NCBI RefSeq assembly: GCF_004001065.1
Contig: NZ_BIML01000007.1
Coordinates: forward strand, 1 to 64,000
DNA: 64,000 nt
DNA from: Paenibacillus xylaniclasticus
Lineage (GTDB): Bacteria > Bacillota > Bacilli > Paenibacillales > Paenibacillaceae
Direction: 5' to 3'
The notes under the pieces are model-generated. The model was not told the DNA's origin. It saw only the letters and a program-made list of their open reading frames with translations, and made no database searches. The position numbers and the translations under genes were made by a program. Positions 7,659 through 15,842 of the stretch are shown one piece after another (position 1 is the stretch's first letter; each line of letters opens with the position of its first letter).

Positions 7659-8663
7659 TTATAGCTCAGCTGCCAATCGGGCTTCCGCTTCTTCGCCGAA
7701 GCAGCTTCTCAGCCAGTTGTCATTGTATACCGTATCCAAATATCGATCGCCGCGGTCAGCCAGAATGACGACGACGTTAGCTCCATCCGGCAGTTGATGG
7801 AGTCTCCGCCCGAGTGCTGTAATGACGCCGCCTGCCGATCCGCCGACCATAATCGATTCCCGCCGCAGCAGTCTTCGGCAGCCGATGGCACAATCAAGAT
7901 CGCTCACCGTTTCGTGGCTGTCTGCAAGCCCCTGCTTGAACAGCGGCGGAATGATGCCAGCGCCAAGCCCTGGCAGCCGCCTGCTGCCAGGTCCGCCAAA
8001 TATCGCACTGCCTGCGGCGTCCACGCCGATGACGGCTGTGCGCCAGCCTTGTCCGTGCACATAATCTGCGCAGCCGCGCAGACTGCCGCAGCTGCTGACG
8101 CCTACAAACAGCATATCGATCTCGCCTACTGCTGCCGCAATTTCCGGCATCGTCGTATCGCGGTGTGCAGCGGCGTTAAATTCATTCCCGTATTGATTCG
8201 GCCAATAAGCATCACCGATCAGCTTCACCAGTTCATTGACGCGAGCGATTCGGGCAGGCAGATATTCGCCGGTCTCAGGATCGGGCTCGCTGACGAAGTC
8301 GATTTCTGCACCATACGATTGGATAATGCGCAGATTCGTTTCGGCGGTACGCGGATCGACGACACAGATGAACCGTAAGCCGAGAACACCGCATATCATC
8401 GACAGGCTGATGGCCATATTGCCCGAGCTTGATTCGACAATCGTCGTATCGGGGCCGATACGTCCGCTCGCAATCGCCTCCTTCATCATGCGAAGAGCTG
8501 GACGATCTTTGGCGCTGCCGCCGGGATTATACATTTCCAGCTTGGCATAAATGTTGACGGGTGCATCCGGGTATAGGTGACGCAGAGGCACAAGCGGCGT
8601 TCTCCCAATAAACCGGAGTATACCGGATTCCATGTTTAGTTGAAGTCGGTTGGACGGTGCCAT
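7659..8663 (-). CDS. sbnA: SbnA-like PLP-dependent synthase, diaminopropionate pathway
   Basis: Cysteine synthase fold. SbnA condenses O-phospho-L-serine with L-glutamate to N-(1-amino-1-carboxy-2-ethyl)glutamate. The PLP lysine lies in NPGGSAKDRPAL, the substrate loop is ESSSGNMAISL, and GGSAGGV supplies the phosphate-binding glycines. The C-terminal DRGDRYLDTVYNDNWL block closely matches what I recall of staphylococcal SbnA and is unlike CysK. The start at 8663 lies 28 bases inside the preceding gene. An in-frame ATG at 8633, just after that gene's stop, gives 324 residues, closer to the usual 326, but neither start has a strong ribosome binding site, so translational coupling is likely. 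It is followed at once by sbnB. Confidence 0.87.
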   Translation of the reverse strand: MAPSNRLQLNMESGILRFIGRTPLVPLRHLYPDAPVNIYAKLEMYNPGGSAKDRPALRMMKEAIASGRIGPDTTIVESSSGNMAISLSMICGVLGLRFICVVDPRTAETNLRIIQSYGAEIDFVSEPDPETGEYLPARIARVNELVKLIGDAYWPNQYGNEFNAAAHRDTTMPEIAAAVGEIDMLFVGVSSCGSLRGCADYVHGQGWRTAVIGVDAAGSAIFGGPGSRRLPGLGAGIIPPLFKQGLADSHETVSDLDCAIGCRRLLRRESIMVGGSAGGVITALGRRLHQLPDGANVVVILADRGDRYLDTVYNDNWLRSCFGEEAEARLAAEL

Positions 8664-9838
8664 TTCTTTTGTTTCACGCTCCCTTGCGGCAGTTCGTTCT
8701 CGTGGGCAGCCAGCACGATTTCGATACGCGGCAGCATGCCTGCACGGATCATGGCGCCGATTTCAGGCACCTTGCGGCTGAGCTCCGCTTCAATCCGTTC
8801 GGCGGCGCTCGGTGTAGCATCGGGGCCGTACAAGTAGATAACGAGCCGGCTGTCTTCTGAAGCGGCTCTGACCTGAACCCGCCTGACATGAGTGAATACG
8901 GCAGCTTCGATGTCGTGAATGCTGATCTTCTCGCCATGCTTCAGCTCCGGTCCGATTCGTCTGACGATTGCCTCGAACGTCGCTTCCGTTCCTTCTCCTT
9001 TCACGCCGGTCGTGAAGCCGCGAACGACGTCGCCGGTTGCGAACCGAATCGCCGGAAAAGCGGCTCGCTGCGTTGAGGTCAGCAGCAGCGCTGCTTCGTC
9101 ATGCGCAAGCGTATCCGATAGACCAAGCTCCTGCGGCTGCACGACTTCGGCGCTAACGCCGTCTGCCAGACGATACACGCCTGCAGCTTGGTCATACCAG
9201 GCGATGGTCCCAATCTCAATCGAGCCGTAAGTGTCGATGACGTCTTTCTCGGACAGTCCAAAAGCAGCCGCCATTGCACTTCGCCACTGAGGCGATACCG
9301 GCTCGCCAACGGTCACAATACAGCGGACGCCGAGCGATGCTGGATCTTTAAGTGCGCATACGACGCGGTCCAGAAGAGAAGGCATCGTGTAGAACAGGTC
9401 GGGACGAAAGGTTGTCAGCCGCTCGACATGCTCAGACAGTGGTGCGTCGTATGCGATGGCATCCGCTTCCCAGCCGAGCTTCCGAAATACGTCCAGCGCC
9501 GTTGCAGCCGCATGCCCGGTTCCCATGTCGGCAAGCGCGCGGCGGATCGGCTTGCTGTTCGTAATATGGGAGAATAGCTTCGCTTTCACCTGCAAATATC
9601 GGCGCTCGTCCGCATGGGAATAGACGATCGCTTTGCGTGTACCGCCGCTCGTACCGGATGTTCGATAGACGAATGAGCCCTTGGGTGCAGGAGCGGTGTA
9701 ATAATGGCGTTCCAACAGGTCGGCTGTCATAATAGGCAGCTGGCCTTCATGCTGGGAATGGGACCGCAGCAGCTCGGCATACCAAGGAAATCGGCGCGCG
9801 TAATAAGCGGCCAGCCGGTTCATATGGCGTGTTTTCAA
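8636..9838 (-). CDS. PaaK/F390-synthetase-like adenylate-forming enzyme
   Basis: Member of the phenylacetate-CoA ligase / coenzyme F390 synthetase branch of adenylate-forming enzymes, 400 residues. The ATP phosphate-binding loop is YRTSGTSGGTRKAIVYS near residue 60. GEPVSPQW, the aryl-pocket-like DTYGSIEIGTIAW and a FATGDVVRG segment follow, and the C-terminal lid domain contains KISIHDIEAAV. Such enzymes activate a carboxylate as acyl-AMP and pass it to CoA or an amine; the substrate cannot be read here. The start is TTG at 9838, with GGGAGG 7 bases upstream. It is the first gene of an operon with sbnA and sbnB, and overlaps sbnA. It is transcribed divergently from YheC/YheD gene 2. Confidence 0.8.
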   Translation of the reverse strand: MKTRHMNRLAAYYARRFPWYAELLRSHSQHEGQLPIMTADLLERHYYTAPAPKGSFVYRTSGTSGGTRKAIVYSHADERRYLQVKAKLFSHITNSKPIRRALADMGTGHAAATALDVFRKLGWEADAIAYDAPLSEHVERLTTFRPDLFYTMPSLLDRVVCALKDPASLGVRCIVTVGEPVSPQWRSAMAAAFGLSEKDVIDTYGSIEIGTIAWYDQAAGVYRLADGVSAEVVQPQELGLSDTLAHDEAALLLTSTQRAAFPAIRFATGDVVRGFTTGVKGEGTEATFEAIVRRIGPELKHGEKISIHDIEAAVFTHVRRVQVRAASEDSRLVIYLYGPDATPSAAERIEAELSRKVPEIGAMIRAGMLPRIEIVLAAHENELPQGSVKQKKWHRPTDFN

Positions 9839-9866
9839 TCGAATACCTCCCTCGCCTCGATTACAT

Positions 9867-9874
9867 ATCGTATG
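9867..9874 (-). promoter_or_regulatory. Sporulation-type -10 element before the PaaK-like/sbnA/sbnB operon
   Basis: On the minus strand CATACGAT (9867-9874) lies about 29 bases before the TTG start. It matches seven of eight positions of the sigma-E -10 CATACAAT and resembles the sigma-G -10 CATACTA. I see no strong -35 at the expected distance, so the sigma factor is open. Confidence 0.35.
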
Positions 9875-9899
9875 TTCAAACAGGCCAGCTTGAATGGGT

Positions 9900-9921
9900 G
9901 CTAGTCCAAGATTGGACTAGC
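9900..9921. promoter_or_regulatory. Perfect 10-base-arm palindrome in the divergent promoter region
   Basis: GCTAGTCCAA (9900-9909) is followed by GA and then its perfect reverse complement TTGGACTAGC (9912-9921). It overlaps the conserved TCCAAGATTG element and sits between the two divergent promoters. It could be an operator for a dimeric regulator or a hairpin. No T-run follows on either strand. Confidence 0.55.
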
Positions 9922-9940
9922 CAGCGCACATAAGCTGAAG
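9905..9940 (+). promoter_or_regulatory. Conserved upstream block of YheC/YheD gene 2, sporulation-type promoter
   Basis: TCCAAGATTG, 12 bases, then CACATAAGCTGAAGAAAT. This is the same arrangement and spacing as at 5816-5851 before gene 1, although the sequence between the elements differs. CATAAGCT (9929-9936) fits a sigma-E/sigma-K -10. A GCCGGAGGGG ribosome binding site follows at about 9955-9964. Confidence 0.45.
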
Positions 9941-9968
9941 AAATGTAAACTATTGCCGGAGGGGACAT

Positions 9969-10715
9969 ATGAAATCAATCATAAAAGGCGGGAAGTATGA
10001 GCGCAGTAAAATGAGAAAGACTCAAGTGCTTCTTGGCGACAGCCGTATCCGGTCCGCAATACCGAAGACCGTTATGCTGACAGAAAATAATCTCGGCAGT
10101 ATGCTTCGAACGTATGGAATGGTGTATGTAAAGCCGAATGTTGGCTCACTCGGCAACGGCGTAATGCGTGCGCGCAAGCTTCAAGGCGGCGGATACGAAT
10201 GGCGATACAACCTGATGAGGAGGAAAGTATCTACGCTTGCACAGCTGTATCGGCTTATTCGTCAATATAAGTGGAGCGGAAGCTATTTGGTCCAGCAGGG
10301 CATTCGTATGATGAAATTTAATGGAAGAAGCTTTGATCTGCGCGTCATGACGCAGCGGAAGCATCCGAACAGCAAATTTGTCGTTACGGGAATGTTAGCC
10401 CGTGTAGCGGCGAGAGGGAAGGTGGTGACGAACGGCAGCAAGGGGGCAACGATTCATACGACGCGGGAAGTGTTCCGAGCGAATATGTCGAGCGCGAGCA
10501 CCAATGAGATGGAGCGGAAAGTAGAGATGCTAAGTCTGCGTATTGCCCGTCAATTCGCCGTTGCCTATCCGCGCTGCATTGAACTTGGCCTTGACATCGC
10601 CGTTGACCATAAGCGCCGGGCGTGGCTGCTTGAGGTGAACACAACTCCGCAAATTATTCCTTTTCGCAAGCTGAAGGACTTAACGATGTATCGTAGAATA
10701 TTAGCTTACCGATAG
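9969..10715 (+). CDS. YheC/YheD-family ATP-grasp protein, copy 2
   Basis: Paralogue of the gene at 5877-6632, 248 residues, same family of coat-associated ATP-grasp proteins. MVYVKPNVGSLGNGVMRARK is the nucleotide-binding region. YLVQQGI, GRSFDLRVMTQRK, CIELGLDIAVD and LEVNTTP give the remaining ATP-grasp core, with acidic and Asn residues for metal in the last two. Both copies end in MYRxILAYR. The two differ mainly at the N-terminus and in the loop around residues 165-190, which could reflect different substrates. The start follows GGAGGGG by 5 bases. It diverges from the PaaK-like/sbnA/sbnB operon. No clear terminator follows; there is only a small imperfect hairpin near 10727-10750. Confidence 0.85.
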   Translation: MKSIIKGGKYERSKMRKTQVLLGDSRIRSAIPKTVMLTENNLGSMLRTYGMVYVKPNVGSLGNGVMRARKLQGGGYEWRYNLMRRKVSTLAQLYRLIRQYKWSGSYLVQQGIRMMKFNGRSFDLRVMTQRKHPNSKFVVTGMLARVAARGKVVTNGSKGATIHTTREVFRANMSSASTNEMERKVEMLSLRIARQFAVAYPRCIELGLDIAVDHKRRAWLLEVNTTPQIIPFRKLKDLTMYRRILAYR

Positions 10716-10861
10716 TAGGGGCGAGGCACTTCGGTCTCTGAAGTAACCTGTTATTCCACAGTGACACAAAAAGTGATGCACCAGCATAAAGACGCCCTCA
10801 ACCATTTCCGACCACCTGCCCTATACCCTTCGCAAAATGTAATTAAATCTGACGACATCTA

Positions 10862-10890
10862 TTGATCAGTTCACAAAAACGGAATAAAAT
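10862..10890 (+). promoter_or_regulatory. Sigma-A promoter for pucR
   Basis: TTGATC (10862-10867), 17 bases, TAAAAT (10885-10890). A second TATAAT at 10897-10902 lacks a -35. The GGAGGGG ribosome binding site and GTG start of pucR follow. Confidence 0.6.
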
Positions 10891-10932
10891 GTAAGATATA
10901 ATGACATTTTAAACCGTTCTGGAGGGGTTCTC

Positions 10933-12564
10933 GTGCGTATGACGGTTGAGCAGGTGCTGTCGTTGTATCCGTTGTCTGAAGGGAAGCTAGTTGCGGGTAA
11001 AATGGGACTCCATCGTATCATCCGTGCGGTTCATGTCATTCGAACGTCAGAATTCTCGGGACGTGTACGTCCAGGCGACATGCTGCTTGTGCCTGTTACT
11101 GCTCTGTCGGGCAGCCAGGAAGAGGTAGCGCGGCTTGTGCACATGCTGCATGAGCTTGGAACGGCAGTTATCGGCGTCACCGGCGTAACAGGAGGAGCGG
11201 GCAGCTTCTATCATGATGCCAGTGCTTTAGTGGAAGAGGCAGAACGGCTTCAGCTGCCCGTCATCGCGCTGCCTGATGCATTTCATAGCGAGGCCGACCT
11301 AGATGGATTGCTTCGGTCTGAGCTTGGAAGGCAGTTGATTACGGTGCAGGATGTTATGGAGAAGCAAAAGAAGCTGCTGCGTCTAGCGCTGAGAAGAGAG
11401 CGGGGCGGCGAAAGCCACATTACAGACATAGCTGAGATTATCGGCTTTCCGGTCGCGGTACTACTGCAGGGCGGGCAGATCGTATTCAATTCGACGTCCA
11501 GCTCAGAGGCAGCACTACGTCGTCACTGGGAACGGCTGCCGCTCGGCCGCTGGGCCGGCTTCGAAGGCATTCGGGTGCTGCGAATCGCATTGGCGAGCGG
11601 CGAAGAGACGATAGGCTGTGTACTGTTCCAGTCAATTGGCCAGACGACGAAGCCGGAAGAAAATATGCTGTACCAAGCCGCAGAATTGATCACGCATCAT
11701 GTTTCACAGCTTCAGCCGGACTCTTCTGCTTTGTTAGCGCCTGACGATCTTGGAACGCTGTTCGTCCGCTATTTGCAAGGTGGATTGCCGTCACAGCTGC
11801 TTATGGAGCGTGCGCGCAAAATCGGCGTCATGCTGTGTAATGGCGAATATTATTGCGTGCTTGGCGTTCAAGGTGAACGTTGCTCGGGTCGTGGAGCAGT
11901 CTACATGCGGGCTCATCACCAAGGAGTAGACCGCAGCTTAAGCCAAGAGATGATGGTGCATCCAAGTCTTATGGGGCTGCAAATCGTCCATTTCTCGGTC
12001 GACGAGGACAGCGTGTTCGTCGTACCGGCAGAGACGTTTCACAGCGTCGACAAGCTGGCCGCCGTGCTTAGGGAATGTATGGATTCGATTAGACGTAAGG
12101 GCGGGAGGCTGCTTCGGCGAATCTCGATCAGCTACAAGAAGACGGCTCCGAACCAGCTTCGTGAAGCTTATGTTGAATGCCGAGACGCTATCCGATTGTC
12201 GGACCGTTCGGCCGATGAAGAGGAGGTCGTAACGTTCTCGGACAAAGAGCTGGCGTTCTTGTTTGAAGGAGTGCCTCGGGAACGAATGGACCGTTTCTGC
12301 CGGGCGGTGTTGAAGAAGCTGACGGATGAAGAGAATGAGAACGAGCGTGAGTTGATGCGGACGCTCGATATGTTTTTGCGCTACGATGCACAGATTGGGG
12401 AGGCTGCGAAGCAGTTGTACATTCACCGGAATACGGCTGCTTATCGTCTGGAGAAGATCGGTGAGATGCTGGAGGTCGATTTTAAGAAAACGTCGGATCT
12501 GCTCCGAATGAAATTAGCGTTTCTATTCCGGCATATATTGAAGGAGGAACAGCCAGCCGATTAA
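10933..12564 (+). CDS. pucR: PucR-family transcriptional regulator of purine catabolism
   Basis: Transcription factor of the PucR/CdaR type, 543 residues. The N-terminal PucR domain (about residues 5-125, with LSLYPLSEGKLVAG and RPGDMLLVPVTAL) is thought to sense a purine-pathway metabolite. The C-terminal PucR helix-turn-helix (about 485-535) shows the diagnostic AAKQLYIHRNTAAYRLEKIGEML. In B. subtilis PucR activates the puc genes when good nitrogen is scarce and responds to allantoin-type compounds. The start is GTG at 10933 after GGAGGGG. It directly precedes a purine degradation locus on the same strand, which is the evidence for its target. A small hairpin (12552-12559 with 12569-12576) straddles its stop codon. 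Confidence 0.9.
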   Translation: MRMTVEQVLSLYPLSEGKLVAGKMGLHRIIRAVHVIRTSEFSGRVRPGDMLLVPVTALSGSQEEVARLVHMLHELGTAVIGVTGVTGGAGSFYHDASALVEEAERLQLPVIALPDAFHSEADLDGLLRSELGRQLITVQDVMEKQKKLLRLALRRERGGESHITDIAEIIGFPVAVLLQGGQIVFNSTSSSEAALRRHWERLPLGRWAGFEGIRVLRIALASGEETIGCVLFQSIGQTTKPEENMLYQAAELITHHVSQLQPDSSALLAPDDLGTLFVRYLQGGLPSQLLMERARKIGVMLCNGEYYCVLGVQGERCSGRGAVYMRAHHQGVDRSLSQEMMVHPSLMGLQIVHFSVDEDSVFVVPAETFHSVDKLAAVLRECMDSIRRKGGRLLRRISISYKKTAPNQLREAYVECRDAIRLSDRSADEEEVVTFSDKELAFLFEGVPRERMDRFCRAVLKKLTDEENENERELMRTLDMFLRYDAQIGEAAKQLYIHRNTAAYRLEKIGEMLEVDFKKTSDLLRMKLAFLFRHILKEEQPAD

Positions 12565-12592
12565 ACAGCGGCTGGCAGCGGGAGGTGCAGTA

Positions 12593-13930
12593 ATGGGGAA
12601 CACGCTCATTCGCGATGCTACGGTTGTTACAATGAACGAGCAATGGGATGTTATACGGGGCGATGTTCGAATTAAAGATGATCGGATAGTTGGAATAGGC
12701 GGCGCTTTCGGTGAAGAAGGCTTTGTGCCTGACGAAATCATTGAGGCAAGCGGGAAAGTTGTTATACCGGGCTTCGTTCAAACCCATGTGCATCTATGCC
12801 AGACGCTGTTCCGTGGCCGAGCAGACGACATGGAGCTGATGGATTGGCTTCGTACGCGAATTTGGCCACTGGAAGCGGCGCATGACGAGCAATCGGTGTA
12901 TATTTCGGCGCTGCTTGGCATTGGTGAGCTCATTCAGAGCGGTACGACAACGCTGCTCGATATGGAGACGGTGCATCATACGGATGCTGCTTTTCGTGCG
13001 ATGGCTGAGAGCGGCATCCGGGCTATTTCCGGCAAAGTAATGATGGACCGAAGCGGGGAACATATTCCGCCAGCGCTGCAGGAGCGGACGGAGCAGTCCA
13101 TTGAGGATAGCGTCGCTCTGTTGGAACGGTGGCACGGTTATGATGGTGGGAGGCTGCAGTATGCATTCTGTCCCCGTTTCGTCGTCTCGTGCACGGAAGA
13201 GTTGCTCATTGCGGTTCGGGATCTTGCGGAGCGCTATCAGGTGCTCGTTCATACTCACGCCGCGGAGAACCGCGGCGAGATCGAGCTGGTGGAACGCGAT
13301 ACCGGTATGCGGAATGTCGTGTATTTAGATCATATCGGCCTGGCGACTCCTCGTCTTGTACTTGCTCATTCGATTTGGCTTGACGATGCGGAACGGGACA
13401 TTATTAAGCGCAAGGGCGTTAAAGTAACGCATTGCCCAGGCTCGAACCTGAAGCTTGCTTCAGGTATTGCTGGTGTGCCCGGACTGTTGGCAAGCGGTGT
13501 GCAGGTCGGACTTGGAGCGGATGGCGCGCCGTGCAATAACAATCTGGACATGTTTCAAGAAATGCGGTTGACCGCGATGATTCATAAAGTGCAGCATGGT
13601 CCGACTGCGATGGACGCGAGAACGGTGCTGCGGATGGCGACGATGGGCGGCGCTGAAGTGCTTGGACTGGAGCGGATGATCGGTTCGATTGAGGTAGGTA
13701 AAAAAGCGGATCTGGTGATGCTTGATCTCAACAAATTTCATACGTTTCCATCCCACGACGCCGACATTTATTCCCGTGTTGTGTATGCAGCTGGACGGGG
13801 AGACGTGGATACGGTATGGATTGACGGACGCATCGTCATGCGCAGCCGGATTGTCACAACGATCAATGAAGCGGCCGTACTGCAGGAATCAGATGTGGCG
13901 ATCAGCCGGTTAATTGGGAGGATGGCATAA
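12593..13930 (+). CDS. Amidohydrolase-superfamily aminohydrolase (SsnA/MtaD/guanine deaminase-like)
   Basis: Metal-dependent deaminase of 445 residues. Metal ligands are HVH at residues 65-67, the HTHAAE motif near 218, an HS near 260 and the GADGAPCNN aspartate near 304; VIPGFVQTHVH and GSIEVGKKADLVML are family signatures. Relatives deaminate guanine, 8-oxoguanine, S-adenosylhomocysteine, 5'-deoxyadenosine or chloro-triazines, and sequence alone does not separate these. Its place between pucR and xanthine dehydrogenase genes suggests an aminopurine such as guanine or 8-oxoguanine feeding xanthine or urate into the pathway. Its stop codon overlaps the start of the next gene by one base (TAATG), so the two are translationally coupled. 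Confidence 0.8.
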   Translation: MGNTLIRDATVVTMNEQWDVIRGDVRIKDDRIVGIGGAFGEEGFVPDEIIEASGKVVIPGFVQTHVHLCQTLFRGRADDMELMDWLRTRIWPLEAAHDEQSVYISALLGIGELIQSGTTTLLDMETVHHTDAAFRAMAESGIRAISGKVMMDRSGEHIPPALQERTEQSIEDSVALLERWHGYDGGRLQYAFCPRFVVSCTEELLIAVRDLAERYQVLVHTHAAENRGEIELVERDTGMRNVVYLDHIGLATPRLVLAHSIWLDDAERDIIKRKGVKVTHCPGSNLKLASGIAGVPGLLASGVQVGLGADGAPCNNNLDMFQEMRLTAMIHKVQHGPTAMDARTVLRMATMGGAEVLGLERMIGSIEVGKKADLVMLDLNKFHTFPSHDADIYSRVVYAAGRGDVDTVWIDGRIVMRSRIVTTINEAAVLQESDVAISRLIGRMA

Positions 13931-14628
13931 TGGGCAGACTTCTTCGTTATCCAACCGTTGATGTTCAGAATGTGCGGATTCCGCGCGTTGTCGGTATATT
14001 GCTAGCTGCTGGCTCCAGCCGCCGGATGGGAAGGCCGAAGCTGGCGCTCCGTTGGCCCGACGGCCGTTCAATAGGCGGCGAATCGTTCCGGCAGCTGCGG
14101 CAGTCGGTGATGAGAACGATTCTAGTCGTCCGACCGGATGATCCACTTGATTGGCTGCAGGATGAGCTGGAGCAGCAGCGTGCGCAGCCGGGCGGCAGTG
14201 ATTGCTGCAGCATTGTGCGGTGCGCGGAGTCGGAGACGGAAGGAATGGCCGCCTCGCTTCGCGCAGGCATAACCGCTGCGGCACAGTTAGGCGCCGATGG
14301 CGCGCTTATTGCGCTTGCCGATCAGCCCTTCGTCGGTTGCAGACTGATGCGTAGGCTTGTCCACGCTTTTCAAGTCGCTGGCAATGCCGATTGGGCAGCT
14401 GCTTCCTGCAATGGCCAAGCGATGCCGCCTGTAATTCTGTCCAGCCGCTTATATCCGCGAGTTCTACAGCTGACTGGGGATGAGGGCGCGCGAAGGCTGC
14501 TTAACAATCCGAGCTGCTCTGGCGTGCTCGTACCGGCGGAGTCGAGCAGCTTCTTGGATATTGATACTCCAGATGAATGGCATTATGCCCTACGGATGCG
14601 TGCTGGTTATTGTGCGAAATCGATGTGA
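13930..14628 (+). CDS. pucB: Molybdenum cofactor cytidylyltransferase (MocA/PucB type)
   Basis: Nucleotidyltransferase of the MobA/MocA group, 232 residues. The N-terminal GILLAAGSSRRMGRPKLAL is the nucleotide-binding loop; ALIALADQPFV in the middle holds the metal-binding aspartate, and FLDIDTPDEW is the typical end. In this context it should convert Mo-molybdopterin to the cytosine dinucleotide form or help load it into xanthine dehydrogenase, like PucB of B. subtilis. It overlaps the preceding aminohydrolase stop by one base and ends just before a strong terminator, so pucR/aminohydrolase/pucB and the xdh operon are separate transcripts. Confidence 0.85.
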   Translation: MGRLLRYPTVDVQNVRIPRVVGILLAAGSSRRMGRPKLALRWPDGRSIGGESFRQLRQSVMRTILVVRPDDPLDWLQDELEQQRAQPGGSDCCSIVRCAESETEGMAASLRAGITAAAQLGADGALIALADQPFVGCRLMRRLVHAFQVAGNADWAAASCNGQAMPPVILSSRLYPRVLQLTGDEGARRLLNNPSCSGVLVPAESSSFLDIDTPDEWHYALRMRAGYCAKSM

Positions 14629-14650
14629 ATGTCACATAAAATAACTTCAG

Positions 14651-14694
14651 AGCGACGATGAAGTGCATTCTGCACAATCGTCGCTTTTTGTTTT
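14651..14694 (+). terminator. Rho-independent terminator after pucB
   Basis: AGCGACGAT (14651-14659) pairs with ATCGTCGCT (14677-14685), followed by TTTTGTTTT. It closes the first purine transcript. Confidence 0.85.
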
Positions 14695-14724
14695 GGATCA
14701 AATCCCAAATTTGTGTTAGATTAG

Positions 14725-14753
14725 TTGACCTCGATATAACGTTCTCATATATT
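14725..14753 (+). promoter_or_regulatory. Strong sigma-A promoter for the xanthine dehydrogenase operon
   Basis: TTGACC (14725-14730), 17 bases, TATATT (14748-14753), located right after the pucB terminator and about 60 bases before the xdhC-like start. I could not find a convincing PucR box around it. Confidence 0.7.
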
Positions 14754-14815
14754 GGGTGTAAGCTTTTGGAAGTGACAGACGAATTGTATGCTGAACGACA
14801 CGGGAGGGGTTTCCG

Positions 14816-15808
14816 ATGGACAGCTTTCATTCGCTGTTAAGACGGAGATGGCCGGCGGGAAAGGGGAGCGTGCTGGCGACGCTAGTTGCTGCTGAGGGTC
14901 ATGCATACCGCAAGCCTGGTGCAGTCATGCTGATCGATCAGGACGGCACGGCGGTCGGCCATTTGAGTCCGGGCTGCGTTGAGATGGACTTAATGGAGCG
15001 GGCAAAGCAGGTGATAGTATCCGGCTGCACGGACATTGCCGTATATGATGTTCGCGAACCGGATGATCTGTCATTCGGCGAAGCGGTCGGCTGCGGAGGG
15101 TTGCTCCGGATACTGCTAGAGCCGGTCGATTCGGCGCTCGAGCAGGCGCTTGGCGCCATGCATCGTTTGTTAAATGAAGGGTTTCCGGTGAAGCTGGTGC
15201 GCATTCTGTCGGCAAACGAAGTGATAACAGAATACCGGATTCGGGGCGGTGACAGGTGGCATGAGCGGTTCGTCCGATTCTCGGAGAATCGAAGCGGCAT
15301 GAAGTCGACGATTACGTTCGTTTATGAGCCGAATCCGAGACTGCTGCTGTTCGGTGCGGGAGACGACGCGGTACCAGTCGCGGAGCTGGCGGCGCGGATT
15401 GGATTTAGCGTCATTGTTGCGGACCGAAGAGAAGCATTGTGCACGGCGCAGCGGTTTCCAGAGGCGGCAGCAACGATTACAGGCGGCGTAGATGATATGT
15501 TGGCCGCAATTGCGATTCGGCATGATGACAGAGCTGTCGTTATGACGCACCAAATGGAACAGGATCGGTCGATATTGGAGCGATTGGTTCATTCTCCTCT
15601 TCGCTATATCGGAATATTAGGCTCGGCTAGGCGGCGGGCAGCATTGATTGAAGGGTTGTTCAAATCCGGTGATTCAAGGCTTCGCTCGCCTGTAGGTATC
15701 GTAGCCGGGACGGATGGTGCTGAACGAATCGCGCTTAGCATCGCCGCGGAGCTGCTGGAGGATGTGAGCCGGGTTAAGGTGATGGCTGCGGCCGCTTCAG
15801 GTCTATAG
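14816..15808 (+). CDS. pucA: XdhC/CoxI-family molybdenum cofactor chaperone (PucA type)
   Basis: Accessory protein that binds the molybdenum cofactor, promotes its sulfuration and inserts it into xanthine dehydrogenase. The 330-residue protein has the N-terminal XdhC/CoxI domain (VAAEGHAYRKPGAVML, SPGCVEMDL, FGEAVGCGG) and a C-terminal Rossmann domain (LLLFGAGDDAVPVAELAARIGF) ending with YIGILGSARRR. The start is ATG after GGGAGGGG. First gene of the operon downstream of the promoter at 14725; 34 bases separate it from the FAD subunit gene. Confidence 0.9.
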   Translation: MDSFHSLLRRRWPAGKGSVLATLVAAEGHAYRKPGAVMLIDQDGTAVGHLSPGCVEMDLMERAKQVIVSGCTDIAVYDVREPDDLSFGEAVGCGGLLRILLEPVDSALEQALGAMHRLLNEGFPVKLVRILSANEVITEYRIRGGDRWHERFVRFSENRSGMKSTITFVYEPNPRLLLFGAGDDAVPVAELAARIGFSVIVADRREALCTAQRFPEAAATITGGVDDMLAAIAIRHDDRAVVMTHQMEQDRSILERLVHSPLRYIGILGSARRRAALIEGLFKSGDSRLRSPVGIVAGTDGAERIALSIAAELLEDVSRVKVMAAAASGL

Positions 15809-15842
15809 CTTCGCCAAGGATGGGGAAGGAGGAGGGGATAAG

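Noticed and set aside
6680-9838. Siderophore (staphyloferrin B) cluster
   Set aside because: Only sbnA/sbnB-like genes are present. No NIS synthetases, decarboxylase, exporter or iron-siderophore importer is found, and no Fur box was seen.
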